Below, piece after piece: positions 24,829 through 33,394 of a stretch of DNA of 64,000 nucleotides. Numbering within the stretch: the stretch's first letter is position 1; every line of letters starts with the position of its first letter. The translations under genes were made by a program, and so were the position numbers. Below the pieces are notes generated by a model, which was not told the DNA's origin, searched no databases, and was given only the letters and a program-made list of their open reading frames with translations. Source of the stretch: Thiothrix sp. (GTDB lineage Bacteria > Pseudomonadota > Gammaproteobacteria > Thiotrichales > Thiotrichaceae); the NCBI RefSeq assembly GCF_028714775.1, contig NZ_JAQTLS010000008.1:62001-126000 (forward strand). The letters run 5' to 3'.

Positions 24829-25013
24829 AAAAATTAGTCCTCCTTGAAACATGGGCAAAAATGCGCTATCCAGACCTAACACCCACTATCCGCACACTTC
24901 GCCGTTGGGTGAAAGAGGGCAGGATACAGCCACAACCGATCAAACACGGCAAGTACTTCCGCGTTCGTGAGGATGCGGTTTACTTTGACGCTTACGAGGG
25001 TATTGGTGAATGA
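24825..25013 (+). CDS. xis: Excisionase-like protein
   Basis: 62 aa starting at GTG 24825 (GTGA overlap with the previous stop, GGGGAGGGC upstream). VLLETWAKMRYPDLTPTIRTLRRWVKEGRIQPQPIKHGKYFRVREDA matches the lambda Xis-type winged helix: YPxxxTxxTLRRWxxxGxIxPxPxKxGxxYxV. It would bend DNA for excision. It lies directly before and overlaps the integrase gene. Confidence 0.88.
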   Translation: MKKLVLLETWAKMRYPDLTPTIRTLRRWVKEGRIQPQPIKHGKYFRVREDAVYFDAYEGIGE

Positions 25014-26143
25014 AAAAGCGCAAGCCACAAGGTTTGCATAGTTTCACGGCGAAGAATGGCACGGTGTATTACACCTGCCTTCATCCCGAAACTAGCAAGC
25101 GTCATTCGTTGGGCAAGGATTTTGTGCTTGCCTGTAAAGTTCTTCACTCACTGCAAGCGCAATACCGTACTGACCGTGAACAGAAAATACTGAATCGCAT
25201 CAATGGTGGTGGTAAGACGTTTGCTGTTTTCGTTGACACAAAGTATCTGCCAATGATCGAGGCCACCGATATGCGGCTAAATACCCGTAAGGAAAAGCTG
25301 TATTACGCTAAATTGCTGGTAAAGCAATTCGGTCATAAGCCAATGACAGAGGTATCGACGCGAGTCATTAGTGATTTCCTTGATGGATATGTTTCGCAGG
25401 GAAAAGAGCGAACCGCTCAAGGTATACGCACCAGCCTGATAGATATTTTTTCCTTGGCAATTGACAAGGGATGGATGCCAGCTACTCACAACCCCGCAAA
25501 AATTACCCGTAGCCCAAATGTTAAAACGAAACGCTCACGGTTGACGCTGGAACAGTTCAAGCTGATTTATGCGCAATGTACGGAAGAGTGGGAACGGCGC
25601 ATGATGGAACTGGCGATTTTAACAAGCCATGCAGGTAGCACAGACCTTTCAGCAATGCAGAAGCCCAAGGACGGCTTCCTATGGATTCGCCGCACCAAGA
25701 CAGACGAAGGCGTTAAAATCCCCTTAGACCTCACCCTAGACGCGCTAGGATGGAATTTAGGGGATACCGTCAAGAAATGCACATCCACTAAAGTGCTTTC
25801 GCCTTACTTGCTGCACCACGTTGAAAACCACGGCGCAGCTAAGCGCGGATGCAAGATGGAAAAAAACCGTCTTACACACGCATTCGCCGCACTGGTGAAG
25901 AAGTCCGGCATTGATTGGGGCGATAAGTCACCAGCGACGTTATACGAAGTCCGTAGCCTTTCGGAGCGTCTCTACGCTGACCAAGGCATCGACACGAAAA
26001 CACTGTTAGCCCACAAATCCGCTAAATCCACTGCAAAATACCACGACACTAGGGGCGATGACTGGCACACGCTGAACCTGAAAAATGATGCAGGGGATAC
26101 AAAAGGCTTACAAAAACCTTACAACGGCAAAGCAAGAGATTGA
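25010..26143 (+). CDS. int: Lambda-type tyrosine recombinase (integrase)
   Basis: 377 aa. The N-terminal region (LHSFTAKNGTVYYTCLHPETSKRHSLGKD) is a lambda-Int-like arm-binding domain, followed by a core-binding SAM-like domain and a catalytic domain. Catalytic positions seen: Lys230 (RRTKTDEGVKIPL), Arg315 (YEVRSLSERLY), His335 (LLAHKSAKS) and nucleophile Tyr344 (TAKYHDTRGDDW). The usual His before Arg315 is Tyr312, and the first catalytic Arg (TGQRxGDL in relatives) is missing: the text there is TSHAGSTDL. It ends 9 bp from attR, which fits its role in integration. Confidence 0.9.
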   Translation: MKKRKPQGLHSFTAKNGTVYYTCLHPETSKRHSLGKDFVLACKVLHSLQAQYRTDREQKILNRINGGGKTFAVFVDTKYLPMIEATDMRLNTRKEKLYYAKLLVKQFGHKPMTEVSTRVISDFLDGYVSQGKERTAQGIRTSLIDIFSLAIDKGWMPATHNPAKITRSPNVKTKRSRLTLEQFKLIYAQCTEEWERRMMELAILTSHAGSTDLSAMQKPKDGFLWIRRTKTDEGVKIPLDLTLDALGWNLGDTVKKCTSTKVLSPYLLHHVENHGAAKRGCKMEKNRLTHAFAALVKKSGIDWGDKSPATLYEVRSLSERLYADQGIDTKTLLAHKSAKSTAKYHDTRGDDWHTLNLKNDAGDTKGLQKPYNGKARD

Positions 26144-26151
26144 AAATAAAG

Positions 26152-26185
26152 GTTATTTTTCTTCCCGCAATTGCAGCTCCCACAT
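26152..26185. repeat. attR of the integrated element
   Basis: 34-bp direct repeat of 15386-15419 with one mismatch (C at 26174). It forms the last 11 codons of the ABC transporter gene, so integration leaves that gene intact. Confidence 0.87.
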
Positions 26186-27934
26186 GTGGAAATATTGCCC
26201 GCGCAACGCTAGCAATTCCGCGTGTGTGCCTTGTTCCACGACCTTTCCGCCATCCATCACTAAAATCCGGTCGGCGTCCACAATCGTCGACAGTCGGTGC
26301 GCAATCATCAGCGTGGTGTGGTAGCCCGCGACTTCGTGCAAGGTTTGCTGGATGGCCTGTTCGGTGGCGCTATCCAGTGAAGAGGTGGCTTCGTCGAAAA
26401 TCAGGATCGGCGGTTGTTTGAGGATGGCGCGGGCAATCGCCACACGCTGTTTTTCCCCGCCGGAAAGTTTCAAACCGCGTTCGCCCACCACCGTTTCCCA
26501 ACCGTCCGGTAGGCTGTCGATGAAAGTGCGGATGTGCGCCATGTCGGCGGCGCGTTCCAATTCCGCTTGGGTGGCTTGCGGGTTGCCGTATTGCAGGTTG
26601 TAACGGATGGAATCGTTAAACAGCACGGTATCTTGCGGCACGATGCCAATGGCTTTGCGCAGGCTAGCTTGGGTGGCAAGGGCAATGTCTTGCCCGTCGA
26701 TCAGGATGCGCCCGCCCGTTACGTCATAGAAACGGTACAGCAGGCGCGAGAGGGTGGATTTGCCCGCGCCGCTATGCCCGACGACCGCGAGTTTGCTTCC
26801 GGCAGGCACGCTGAACGATACGCCGCGCAAGATCGGACGTTCTGGCTGGTAGGCGAAATCGACAGCCTCGAAGCGGATTTCACCCTGCGTGACTGCCAGC
26901 ACAGTTGCAGTGGGCGCGTCTTTCACTTCCTGCGGGGTTTCCAGCAGACGGAACACCATGTCCATGTCCGCCAACGTGTATTTTATTTGGCGGTAAACGA
27001 TGCCGAGCGTGCCGAGCGGCAGGAACAGTTGCAGCATGAAGGCATTCACCATCACCAGATCGCCGATGCTCATTTCCTTGTGCACCACTGCGTTGGCGGC
27101 GAAAAACATGATGATGGTGACGCCGATGCCGATGATCGACGATTGCCCAAAGTTCAGCAGCGACATGGAGGTTTGGCTCTTGACCGCCGATTCTTCCCAC
27201 TGCCCCAGCGTGTTGTCGTAGCGTTCCAACTCCAGTTTTTCGTTGTTGAAATATTTGACCGTCTCGTAATTGATCAGGCTGTCGACTGCTTGGTTGCTGG
27301 ATTGCGAATCAAAGCGGTTCATGGCGTGGCGGTGATCCATGCGCCATTCGGTAATTTTGACGGTGAAAAGCACGTACACCGCGACGGTCGCAAAGGTGAT
27401 CAGGGCAAATGCGGGGGCGTAGTTCTTGAGCATAATCACTGCCACCAGCGTAAATTCCACCGCAATCGGGATGATGCTGAACACCATGAAATTCATCAGC
27501 GTACTGACCGACCCCGTGCCGCGTTCGAGGTCGCGGCTGATTGCGCCGGTTTTACGTTCGAGGTGAAAACGCAGTGACAGGTTGTGCAAGTGTTCCAACA
27601 CCCGCACCGACAGCTTGCGCATTGCGTGGTAGCGTACCCGCGCAAACACCGTGTCACGTAATTCATTGAACAGCGCACTCGCCAGCCGCAATGCGCCGTA
27701 GCCCAGCAGCAGGATGACGGGCAATACCAGCACTTGTTCCGGCTTGCCTTGCAGGGTGTCCACGATGGATTTGAGGATCACCGGGACACCGACGTTCGCC
27801 ACCTTCGAGGCAATCAAGCAGATGAGGGCGAATAGCGCCCGCCCCCGGTATTCCCACAGGAAGGGCAGCATGGATTGCAGGTTATGCCAGTCGCGGCGGT
27901 CAGCAGCGGGGCGTTCGGTGCGGTTGGGCATCAT
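26153..27934 (-). CDS. Atm1-type ABC exporter (permease-ATPase half transporter)
   Basis: 593 aa: a six-helix transmembrane domain, then an ATPase domain with Walker A GHSGAGKST near 390, Q-loop VPQDTVLFND, signature LSGGEKQR and Walker B ILIFDEATSSLD, with the H-loop in IAHRLST. The transmembrane motifs LERGTGSVSTLMNFMVFSIIP and YETVKYFNNEKLE are characteristic of the Atm1/HMT1 class that exports glutathione-linked metals or sulfur compounds. It acts as a homodimer in the inner membrane. The gene's 3' end serves as the attachment site of the mobile element. Confidence 0.93.
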   Translation of the reverse strand: MMPNRTERPAADRRDWHNLQSMLPFLWEYRGRALFALICLIASKVANVGVPVILKSIVDTLQGKPEQVLVLPVILLLGYGALRLASALFNELRDTVFARVRYHAMRKLSVRVLEHLHNLSLRFHLERKTGAISRDLERGTGSVSTLMNFMVFSIIPIAVEFTLVAVIMLKNYAPAFALITFATVAVYVLFTVKITEWRMDHRHAMNRFDSQSSNQAVDSLINYETVKYFNNEKLELERYDNTLGQWEESAVKSQTSMSLLNFGQSSIIGIGVTIIMFFAANAVVHKEMSIGDLVMVNAFMLQLFLPLGTLGIVYRQIKYTLADMDMVFRLLETPQEVKDAPTATVLAVTQGEIRFEAVDFAYQPERPILRGVSFSVPAGSKLAVVGHSGAGKSTLSRLLYRFYDVTGGRILIDGQDIALATQASLRKAIGIVPQDTVLFNDSIRYNLQYGNPQATQAELERAADMAHIRTFIDSLPDGWETVVGERGLKLSGGEKQRVAIARAILKQPPILIFDEATSSLDSATEQAIQQTLHEVAGYHTTLMIAHRLSTIVDADRILVMDGGKVVEQGTHAELLALRGQYFHMWELQLREEK

Positions 27935-28011
27935 CGTGGCGTAGCATCCGGTTGGTGTTGTGGCGTGGATGATAGCGCACTACGGGGCGGGCGTGATAAG
28001 TAACGCTCCCG

Positions 28012-28641
28012 TCATTGATTGTTCGTCACCCAATCAATGAAACCTGCATGGTTATCACGGATCAAGCCTAGAAAAGCACAGTTGTATTTAAACCAAGCCT
28101 GATAATAGTCGAGCATTTCCTTTGTTTTAGGCGCATTGGGTTTTGGTAATTCAGTCATTTTTAGGCAATATTCTGAAACTTGTTTGCCAGTTTTAAGTAT
28201 GGCGGCGGTTTCGTTATCTAGCGGTTTTACGCCCTGTATAGCCGCTTGCGACATATCCGTGCTCAATGTTGTTGTCGATGAGTTTCCCGCTTTCCACTCG
28301 GTTTTGGAAAGGGGGCGTGTCACATAGCTTCCGTCAAATAGCGTGGCGGGGTTTTTCCCATAAGCAAAGGTGTAGCGAACCCAAACGGTTTCTGATGTCG
28401 GTGGCCAGTTTGCGGGAAATAGCGGAGATTCGGTTTTTGTCCACATAATGTTAGTCGCTGGAGTGGCGGTGGATTCGGAGGAATTGGTGGGTAACGAGGT
28501 ATTTGGCTGTGTTGCATCCGTTGGGGAACTGTTTGCAGAACTGCATCCCTGAAGAAAAACGGCTAATAGAATGCTGTTACCAATAAGCTGTAAGGGGTTT
28601 TTCCATACGCAAGCAGAAGGCTGTTTTTTTCTATATGACAT
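28012..28641 (-). CDS. Putative lipoprotein, hypothetical
   Basis: 209 aa from ATG at 28641, chosen because AGGAG lies 9 nt before it; the frame is open 13 codons further. The signal sequence ends in the lipobox LQGC. A Ser/Thr/Pro/Asn-rich linker leads into a globular part (TVWVRYTFAYGKNPATLFDGSYVTRPL, EYCLKMTEL, YNCAFLGLIRDNHAGFIDWV) with two Cys. No family recognised. Confidence 0.72.
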   Translation of the reverse strand: MSYRKKQPSACVWKNPLQLIGNSILLAVFLQGCSSANSSPTDATQPNTSLPTNSSESTATPATNIMWTKTESPLFPANWPPTSETVWVRYTFAYGKNPATLFDGSYVTRPLSKTEWKAGNSSTTTLSTDMSQAAIQGVKPLDNETAAILKTGKQVSEYCLKMTELPKPNAPKTKEMLDYYQAWFKYNCAFLGLIRDNHAGFIDWVTNNQ

Positions 28642-28780
28642 GGGTTGTTGCTCCTGTGTCTGTTGATGGATAAGAATCATACGCCTGTGTATTCAGTGCC
28701 GACAATATTTTGCCGCGCCCGTCATGTTGAGGTGGTGGGGGCGCTGCGGCGCTTGCAGGGTGTCATTGCCGCCACTGCCG

Positions 28781-28805
28781 GATCGGGGCAGAATGGGCGG
28801 ATCGT
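28781..28805 (+). repeat. 25-bp direct repeat, copy 1
   Basis: Identical over 25 bp to 30190-30214 (core GGGGCAGAATGGGCGGATCG). Copy 1 ends 24 bp before the ATG of the DUF695-like gene. See also copy 2 before the glyoxalase gene. Confidence 0.7.
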
Positions 28806-28829
28806 GCAACATAACCCTAGGTAAATACC

Positions 28830-29297
28830 ATGCCAGACAATCACAGCAACCCCGCCGAACCCGTGTGGACAGTTGTCCAGCAAGCCGCCGCCGATGACGG
28901 TTTACACCTGTTGCGGGTGCTGGATGTGGGGGCGAATTTTCCGTTTCGGAACTACCCGGAACGTTTCAGCATCTTGTGGGAGTTTGCCGAACTCGATGCC
29001 GAAGGCTTGCCCAGTGCGGCAGAACTCACCCGCATGAAGGATTTTGAAAACGCTTTGTGCGCGGTGATGCAAGCCGACCATGCCGCGTTATTGGTGATGG
29101 TGTTCACCGAGCCTGCCCACCGCGAATTTATCTGGTTGGCACGCAATAAATCAGCCTTCCAGAATCGGCTCAATACGGAGGAAAGTTTGGGCGCTAAACT
29201 CCCCATCACCCTCGACCATGAAACCGATGCGCAAGGCGAGTTCTACCTGTCGTATGCGACGAAAGTCGTGGAACGCTTGAAACCGGCAGCGGGGTGA
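28830..29297 (+). CDS. DUF695-like protein
   Basis: 155 aa, acidic, cytoplasmic. The pattern RFSILWEFAELDAEGLPSAAELTRMKDFENALCAVM followed by ALLVMVFTEPAHREFIWLAR resembles DUF695 proteins, whose function is unknown. The assignment is from the WxY/F...Lxx...LxxIExxL...LVGVxT...RxxxFY/WY layout and not certain. A TIM-barrel protein gene follows 22 bp later on the same strand. Confidence 0.65.
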   Translation: MPDNHSNPAEPVWTVVQQAAADDGLHLLRVLDVGANFPFRNYPERFSILWEFAELDAEGLPSAAELTRMKDFENALCAVMQADHAALLVMVFTEPAHREFIWLARNKSAFQNRLNTEESLGAKLPITLDHETDAQGEFYLSYATKVVERLKPAAG

Positions 29298-29319
29298 ACC
29301 CTTGACTGGAGTTAACACT

Positions 29320-30138
29320 ATGCAGCGATTCGGCTACAAAATTATGAAAAAGAATCTGGCGGAAGAAGCACAGGTCGTGCACGCCGCCATTGCCCAGCAA
29401 CGCCCGCTGGAAGTCGGCCTGTATTCGGGCGATGAGACAATCTGGGAATTCGTTGTCGCCACCTTGCGCGAAGCAGCCCAGCCGATCCCCGTCAATACCC
29501 ATTTCAACCATTACCAAGCGACGCTGTTTGGACTTGATCGGCAGGAAGAGGCATTGCATCAGCAATTTGCCTCCGCCAAAACCCTCGGTTCGGCGTATTC
29601 CATTATGCACGCCCACAAGTATTCGCTCAGTCAGCGCCCTGCGTTTCGTGACGCGCTGAGCGAACATCTGGTGCGGCAGTTGCGCTTGTTGGAATGCTTC
29701 TGCGCGGAATACGACCATCCGGTTCACATCGAAAATACCTTCCACTCGCTGGCGTTTTATCAGTGGCTGTTTGAACTGGTGGAACGGCTGGAGTTGCGTT
29801 ATATCCACTGCTGTTTCGATCTGGGTCATGCTAAAATCTGGTCGCCGGAAAGCCTGCCGCAATGGTTGCAGTGGCTGCATGAACTGGAGGGCAAAGGCGT
29901 GCGGTTGCATTTCCACCTGCACGCCAACAACGGGTTGACCGACCAGCACCTCACCTTTGTCGAAAGCGAAAGCCTCGGTTTGAACCGGGCGGATGATTAT
30001 ACGCAGGCATGGGATTACTTCACGGCACTGGCGCAATTGCAGCAGCAGTTTCCTGACAGCCGCAAGGTGTTTGAGGTCAAACCGGCGCTGGCGGTGGCGA
30101 ATATGGAGCTGGTGATGGCGCGGTTGGCTGCGCACTGA
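29320..30138 (+). CDS. TIM-barrel protein (xylose isomerase/AP endonuclease 2-like)
   Basis: 272 aa from ATG at 29320, with GGAG 8 nt upstream. Barrel-like elements carrying candidate metal ligands are [24 protein letters not shown] (Glu), [13 protein letters not shown] (Asp, His), [16 protein letters not shown] (His residues) and VFEVKPA (Glu). The pattern resembles sugar-phosphate isomerase/epimerase-like proteins. Substrate unknown. Confidence 0.72.
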   Translation: MQRFGYKIMKKNLAEEAQVVHAAIAQQRPLEVGLYSGDETIWEFVVATLREAAQPIPVNTHFNHYQATLFGLDRQEEALHQQFASAKTLGSAYSIMHAHKYSLSQRPAFRDALSEHLVRQLRLLECFCAEYDHPVHIENTFHSLAFYQWLFELVERLELRYIHCCFDLGHAKIWSPESLPQWLQWLHELEGKGVRLHFHLHANNGLTDQHLTFVESESLGLNRADDYTQAWDYFTALAQLQQQFPDSRKVFEVKPALAVANMELVMARLAAH

Positions 30139-30189
30139 ATGCCGTGAGTTTGCCCCAGTGCAGGCAAGGTGGGTTTGCTGCCACGACCC

Positions 30190-30214
30190 GATCGGGGCAG
30201 AATGGGCGGATCGT
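30190..30214 (+). repeat. 25-bp direct repeat, copy 2
   Basis: Exact copy of 28781-28805. It ends 18 bp before the ATG of the glyoxalase gene, with AGGAG immediately after. Confidence 0.7.
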
Positions 30215-30232
30215 ATTTTCAGGAGTTTCACC

Positions 30233-30628
30233 ATGCGAATCCTTCACACCATGCTGCGCGTCGGCGATCTGGAACGCTCGATTGTGTTTTACACCAACGT
30301 CCTCGGTATGCAACTGCTGCGCCGCAAGGATTACCCAGCGGGCGAATTCACCCTTGCCTTCATAGGTTATGGCGACGAAACCGACCAGACCGTGCTGGAA
30401 CTGACCTACAACTGGGGCGTGGATAAGTACGAACTGGGGACAGCGTTCGGGCATATCGCTCTGGAAGTGCCGGATGTGTACGCCGCTTGCGACAAAATGC
30501 GGGCAGCGGGCGGCAAGATCATCCGTGAAGCCGGGCCGATGAATGCGGGTACGACCATTATCGCCTTCCTCGAAGACCCGGATGGTTATCAGATTGAGCT
30601 GATTGGCGAGAAACACCAGCGTGGTTGA
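30233..30628 (+). CDS. gloA: Lactoylglutathione lyase (glyoxalase I)
   Basis: 131 aa, from ATG at 30233 behind AGGAGTTTCACC. Converts the methylglyoxal-glutathione hemithioacetal to S-lactoylglutathione. [26 protein letters not shown] contains metal ligand His5; [18 protein letters not shown] has Glu, [11 protein letters not shown] His and [12 protein letters not shown] Glu, so all four ligands are present. Length and motifs are those of the Ni-type enzyme. A GST gene follows, consistent with glutathione-based detoxification. Confidence 0.96.
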   Translation: MRILHTMLRVGDLERSIVFYTNVLGMQLLRRKDYPAGEFTLAFIGYGDETDQTVLELTYNWGVDKYELGTAFGHIALEVPDVYAACDKMRAAGGKIIREAGPMNAGTTIIAFLEDPDGYQIELIGEKHQRG

Positions 30629-30663
30629 TGTTACCTGTTACGGGCGGCTTGGGAGAAAACACT

Positions 30664-31263
30664 ATGACCCAACTCAAACTCTATAGCCACCCCATTTCCG
30701 GCAATGGCTACAAGGTGCGCTTGCTGCTCGCCCTGCTGGGGCTGGAATACGAACTGGTGAATGTCGACCTGTTGGCAGGTGAAAACCTGACACCGGCATT
30801 CAAACAGCTCAATCCTCGCGGGCAAGTTCCGGTGCTGGCGGATGGTGACACCGTGATCTGGGATTCGATGGCGATTCTGGTCTACCTCGCCCGCCGCTAC
30901 GGTAATGGCGTGTGGCTACCGACGGATGCGGTGGCAGAAGCGCAGGTGATGCAATGGTTGGCGGTTTCCGAAAACGAATTGCTGTACGGGCTGGCTAGGG
31001 CGCGGGCGACATTGTTGCTGAAACGCCCCTTCAATCTGGAACAGTGCCAAACCGAAGGCAGAGCCGGGCTGGCGGTGATGGAACAGCAGCTTACCGGGCA
31101 TGAATGGCTGGTGGCGGGCAGGCCGACTATTGCCGATATTGCCTGTTACCCGTATGTGTTGCTGGCTCCCGCTGGTGAAATCAGCCTTGAGGCTTATCCC
31201 CATGTGCGGCAGTGGCTGGCGCGGGTGGAAGCGTTACCCGGTTGGGTTCCAATGACTGCCTGA
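30664..31263 (+). CDS. Glutathione S-transferase family protein
   Basis: 199 aa from ATG at 30664 (GGGAG upstream). The thioredoxin-like N-domain is MTQLKLYSHPISGNGYKVRLLLALLGLEYELV, with NPRGQVPVLADGD (cis-Pro) and IWDSMAILVYLARRY (Ser-binding of the gamma-glutamyl group). The helical C-domain contains GRPTIADIACYPYV. Probably conjugates or shuttles glutathione. It lies 35 bp after gloA. Confidence 0.92.
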   Translation: MTQLKLYSHPISGNGYKVRLLLALLGLEYELVNVDLLAGENLTPAFKQLNPRGQVPVLADGDTVIWDSMAILVYLARRYGNGVWLPTDAVAEAQVMQWLAVSENELLYGLARARATLLLKRPFNLEQCQTEGRAGLAVMEQQLTGHEWLVAGRPTIADIACYPYVLLAPAGEISLEAYPHVRQWLARVEALPGWVPMTA

Positions 31264-31325
31264 AAGAAATCGGCACAACGGCTAATAGTGTCGTTGAGTG
31301 AAGCAACCAAACAAAACCAAGCCCT

Positions 31326-31796
31326 ATGACGATCCAGTACCAGATAAACACACCCATTTCCGCAGACCAATTCATCGACCTGCTGCGCCGCTCCACCTTG
31401 GGCGAACGCCGCCCCATCGACGACCGCGAGTGCATGGAAGGCATGGTGAACAACAGCAACCTGCTGGTGACAGCGTGGGATGGCGGCAAATTGGTGGGTG
31501 TGGCGCGTTCCATGACCGACTTCCATTACGCCTGTTACCTGTCTGATCTGGCGGTTGATCAAGACTACCAACGGCAGGGCATTGGCAAGCAACTGCAAAT
31601 CCTCACCCAGCAGCAATTGGGCAGGCATTGCAAACTGATACTGATTGCAGCTCCGGCGGCGAATGCGTATTACGGGCGGATTGGGTATACACACATGCCG
31701 CGTTGTTGGGTGTTGGATGGGGGGAGTCTTGGATGCAGGTGGAGCGCTAGAAACGAGGCAACACTCCGACCATCGGTTAGTGTAACAAATGGATAA
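31326..31796 (+). CDS. GNAT family N-acetyltransferase
   Basis: 156 aa. The GNAT fold shows GGKLVGVARSMTDFHYACYLSDLAVDQDYQRQGIGKQLQ, with the acetyl-CoA loop QRQGIG, and ANAYYGRIGYTHMP, typical of the C-terminal Tyr motif. The last 25 residues (WSARNEATLRPSVSVTNG) look atypical and may reflect a frame change or an extension. Substrate unknown. Confidence 0.87.
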   Translation: MTIQYQINTPISADQFIDLLRRSTLGERRPIDDRECMEGMVNNSNLLVTAWDGGKLVGVARSMTDFHYACYLSDLAVDQDYQRQGIGKQLQILTQQQLGRHCKLILIAAPAANAYYGRIGYTHMPRCWVLDGGSLGCRWSARNEATLRPSVSVTNG

Positions 31797-32100
31797 TCCC
31801 CATTTTCCCTGTCGGAAGTATTTGAGTCCCACCTCCTGCAAAGTAGACTATACTAAGATGCAAGATATGTATGCTTGGTACACTACCGCTGGGAGCGGTT
31901 AGTAGGTGGATCGTGCTTGCTTGCATATTGATTGATGTATGCTCATGTGGTAAAATATAAGTGCGCTGTGCTGTTAACTAATTGCGGACATGATTTTAAA
32001 GACTTTCTTGGTACAACTCATTGGAATAGGATGCAAAAATGTTTCAGTTATCGACTCACAAGTTGTGTCTAATTAATAATAACAAATAATTGGTAATGCT
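31797..32100. other. Intergenic region leading into an AT-rich cassette
   Basis: 304 bp without a supported gene. Base composition changes from GC-rich to AT-rich around 31850, marking the left edge of the foreign cassette. No att repeat or tRNA was found. Confidence 0.6.
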
Positions 32101-32850
32101 ATGGATAACCTTCCAATAAAGCTTGAGAAGCAGCCGATAATAGATGGTCTTTTTGAGATTAGGTTTGTCTCATCTTCTGTTGTAAGACTGGGTAGTATTT
32201 TACCTGGGCTTTTATTTGCTTCACTAGAAGGTGAAAAATCACTTGCTACACTACCATTAAACCAATTTCCAGAACAGATGCGCGATTCTGATCAGAATCT
32301 AAAGTATCTTCCAATTCATAGAATGGATTGGGGTAAATTTTATATAAATATAGGTGATCATGCTATATCAGTTGGTTTTAAGTACCCATATCCTGGATGG
32401 GGTGATTTTAAAAAAGCCATTATGGATGTAATGATGCTTGTGCTAAAGAGCGGCGTCATCCAGACTATAGATAAATATATGATAAAAGCTGTTAATCTTA
32501 TTTCATCAGATGATATTGGCGAGCAGGTGTCTTTTACAAACCTTAATGTAAAAATTGCGAATTATGCACTAAAAGAGAATTTTTTTAGTGTTCAGCTAGA
32601 AATTCCGAGCGGTGATTTCCTTCATAATATCAAATTGCTATCATCTGCAACGGCGAAAATTCACACTAATGAAGAAAAGCACGGGTTAATTATTGATATT
32701 AGCACTATATCTAATGTAAATGCTCTGATGACTGATGTTATGGATGGACTCCCATTAAAGCTAGAGGACATCCATACATCAAGCAAGAGAATGTTCTTTT
32801 CTTGCTTGACACCTGAAACACTAGATGGATTGGGGCCTATTTATGAGTAG
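32101..32850 (+). CDS. TIGR04255-like protein
   Basis: 249 aa. PIIDGLFEIRFVSSSVVRLGSILPGLLFA near the start fits the sporadically distributed TIGR04255 family (which opens with PI-x-EAVFEIRF), and the C-terminal ISNVNALMTDVMDGLPLKLEDIHTSSKRMFFSCLTPETLDGLG matches its LHxxxKxxFxxxIT-type ending. Function unknown; such genes are patchily distributed and often sit near restriction or toxin genes. Codon use is AT-rich compared with the surrounding genes. First gene of a three-gene overlapping cassette. Confidence 0.75.
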   Translation: MDNLPIKLEKQPIIDGLFEIRFVSSSVVRLGSILPGLLFASLEGEKSLATLPLNQFPEQMRDSDQNLKYLPIHRMDWGKFYINIGDHAISVGFKYPYPGWGDFKKAIMDVMMLVLKSGVIQTIDKYMIKAVNLISSDDIGEQVSFTNLNVKIANYALKENFFSVQLEIPSGDFLHNIKLLSSATAKIHTNEEKHGLIIDISTISNVNALMTDVMDGLPLKLEDIHTSSKRMFFSCLTPETLDGLGPIYE

Positions 32851-33394
32851 CTATATTTCCAGCCAAAGTAGATTATTTGAAAATAATCAATTCGCAAATA
32901 GCTATTTATTGCCAACATTAATATTGGCAGGCAGTACTATATCTCCTGCTGTTGATATTGATCAGGGCTATAGTTCTGACTTCTATCGACATGAATTGGT
33001 TGAGTTGTTGGTCGATCTCCAGCAATCAAAAAGCTATGCAACATATACGGCTGGTTCGGACTTATTGTCTGAAAAAGATTATGCTGGAATCTTATCTAGC
33101 AGGAATAAGTATACAGAGGATGCAAAATCATTTTTATTAAATCAGTCCAATATTGCTCCAAAAGATGTTTCTGATCTATTAAGCTCTATTTTTTCAATTT
33201 ATAATAAAGCTTCAACAAAAATAAGTATCTATAGAGACCTTGAAGAAGGGTGGGTTAAGCCAGTAATAATTATTGACTCAGGAATTAATGATTTTGATAT
33301 GATTTATGATCTAGAAGACAAGCTCTTTGAAATTATGAGCGGCAATGACAGGCTATTAAAGATAGCTTCTTTCTTCATTATATCGCAGATTTAA
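32843..33394 (+). CDS. Hypothetical protein of the AT-rich cassette
   Basis: 183 aa starting at ATG 32843, overlapping the previous stop by 8 nt; an in-frame ATG at 32825 is possible. No signal peptide or membrane segment. The C-terminal part VKPVIIIDSGINDFDMIYDLEDKLFEIMSGND looks like an alpha/beta unit. No family recognised. It abuts the HEPN-like gene (stop at 33394, next ATG at 33395), so the three products are likely made together. Confidence 0.72.
   Translation: MSSYISSQSRLFENNQFANSYLLPTLILAGSTISPAVDIDQGYSSDFYRHELVELLVDLQQSKSYATYTAGSDLLSEKDYAGILSSRNKYTEDAKSFLLNQSNIAPKDVSDLLSSIFSIYNKASTKISIYRDLEEGWVKPVIIIDSGINDFDMIYDLEDKLFEIMSGNDRLLKIASFFIISQI

Larger units (their letters stand above)
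15386..26185 (+). mobile_element. Integrated element of about 10.8 kb at the 3' end of an ABC transporter gene
   Basis: The interval is bounded by 34-bp direct repeats with one mismatch. It contains a serine resolvase, BrnTA, Arc-type regulators, small phage-like proteins, a three-gene membrane module, AlpA, a D5-type SF3 helicase, Xis and a tyrosine recombinase whose gene ends 9 bp before the right repeat. No structural phage genes, terminase large subunit or relaxase are visible. The architecture resembles P4-like satellites or integrative plasmids. Removing it joins the ABC transporter 3' end to the toxin-antitoxin locus, the presumed empty-site arrangement. Confidence 0.85.

Noticed and set aside
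26534-27577. 347-codon plus-strand frame opposite the ABC exporter
   Set aside because: Antisense of conserved ABC transporter motifs; His/Gln-rich composition typical of shadows.
29206-30234. 342-codon minus-strand frame opposite the TIM-barrel gene
   Set aside because: Shadow frame. The plus strand has a ribosome site, barrel-like motifs and fits the local gene direction.
31860-32060. Left att repeat for the AT-rich HEPN cassette
   Set aside because: No direct repeat matching the 33764-34020 region was found, and no integrase is present, so no mobile-element boundaries are claimed.
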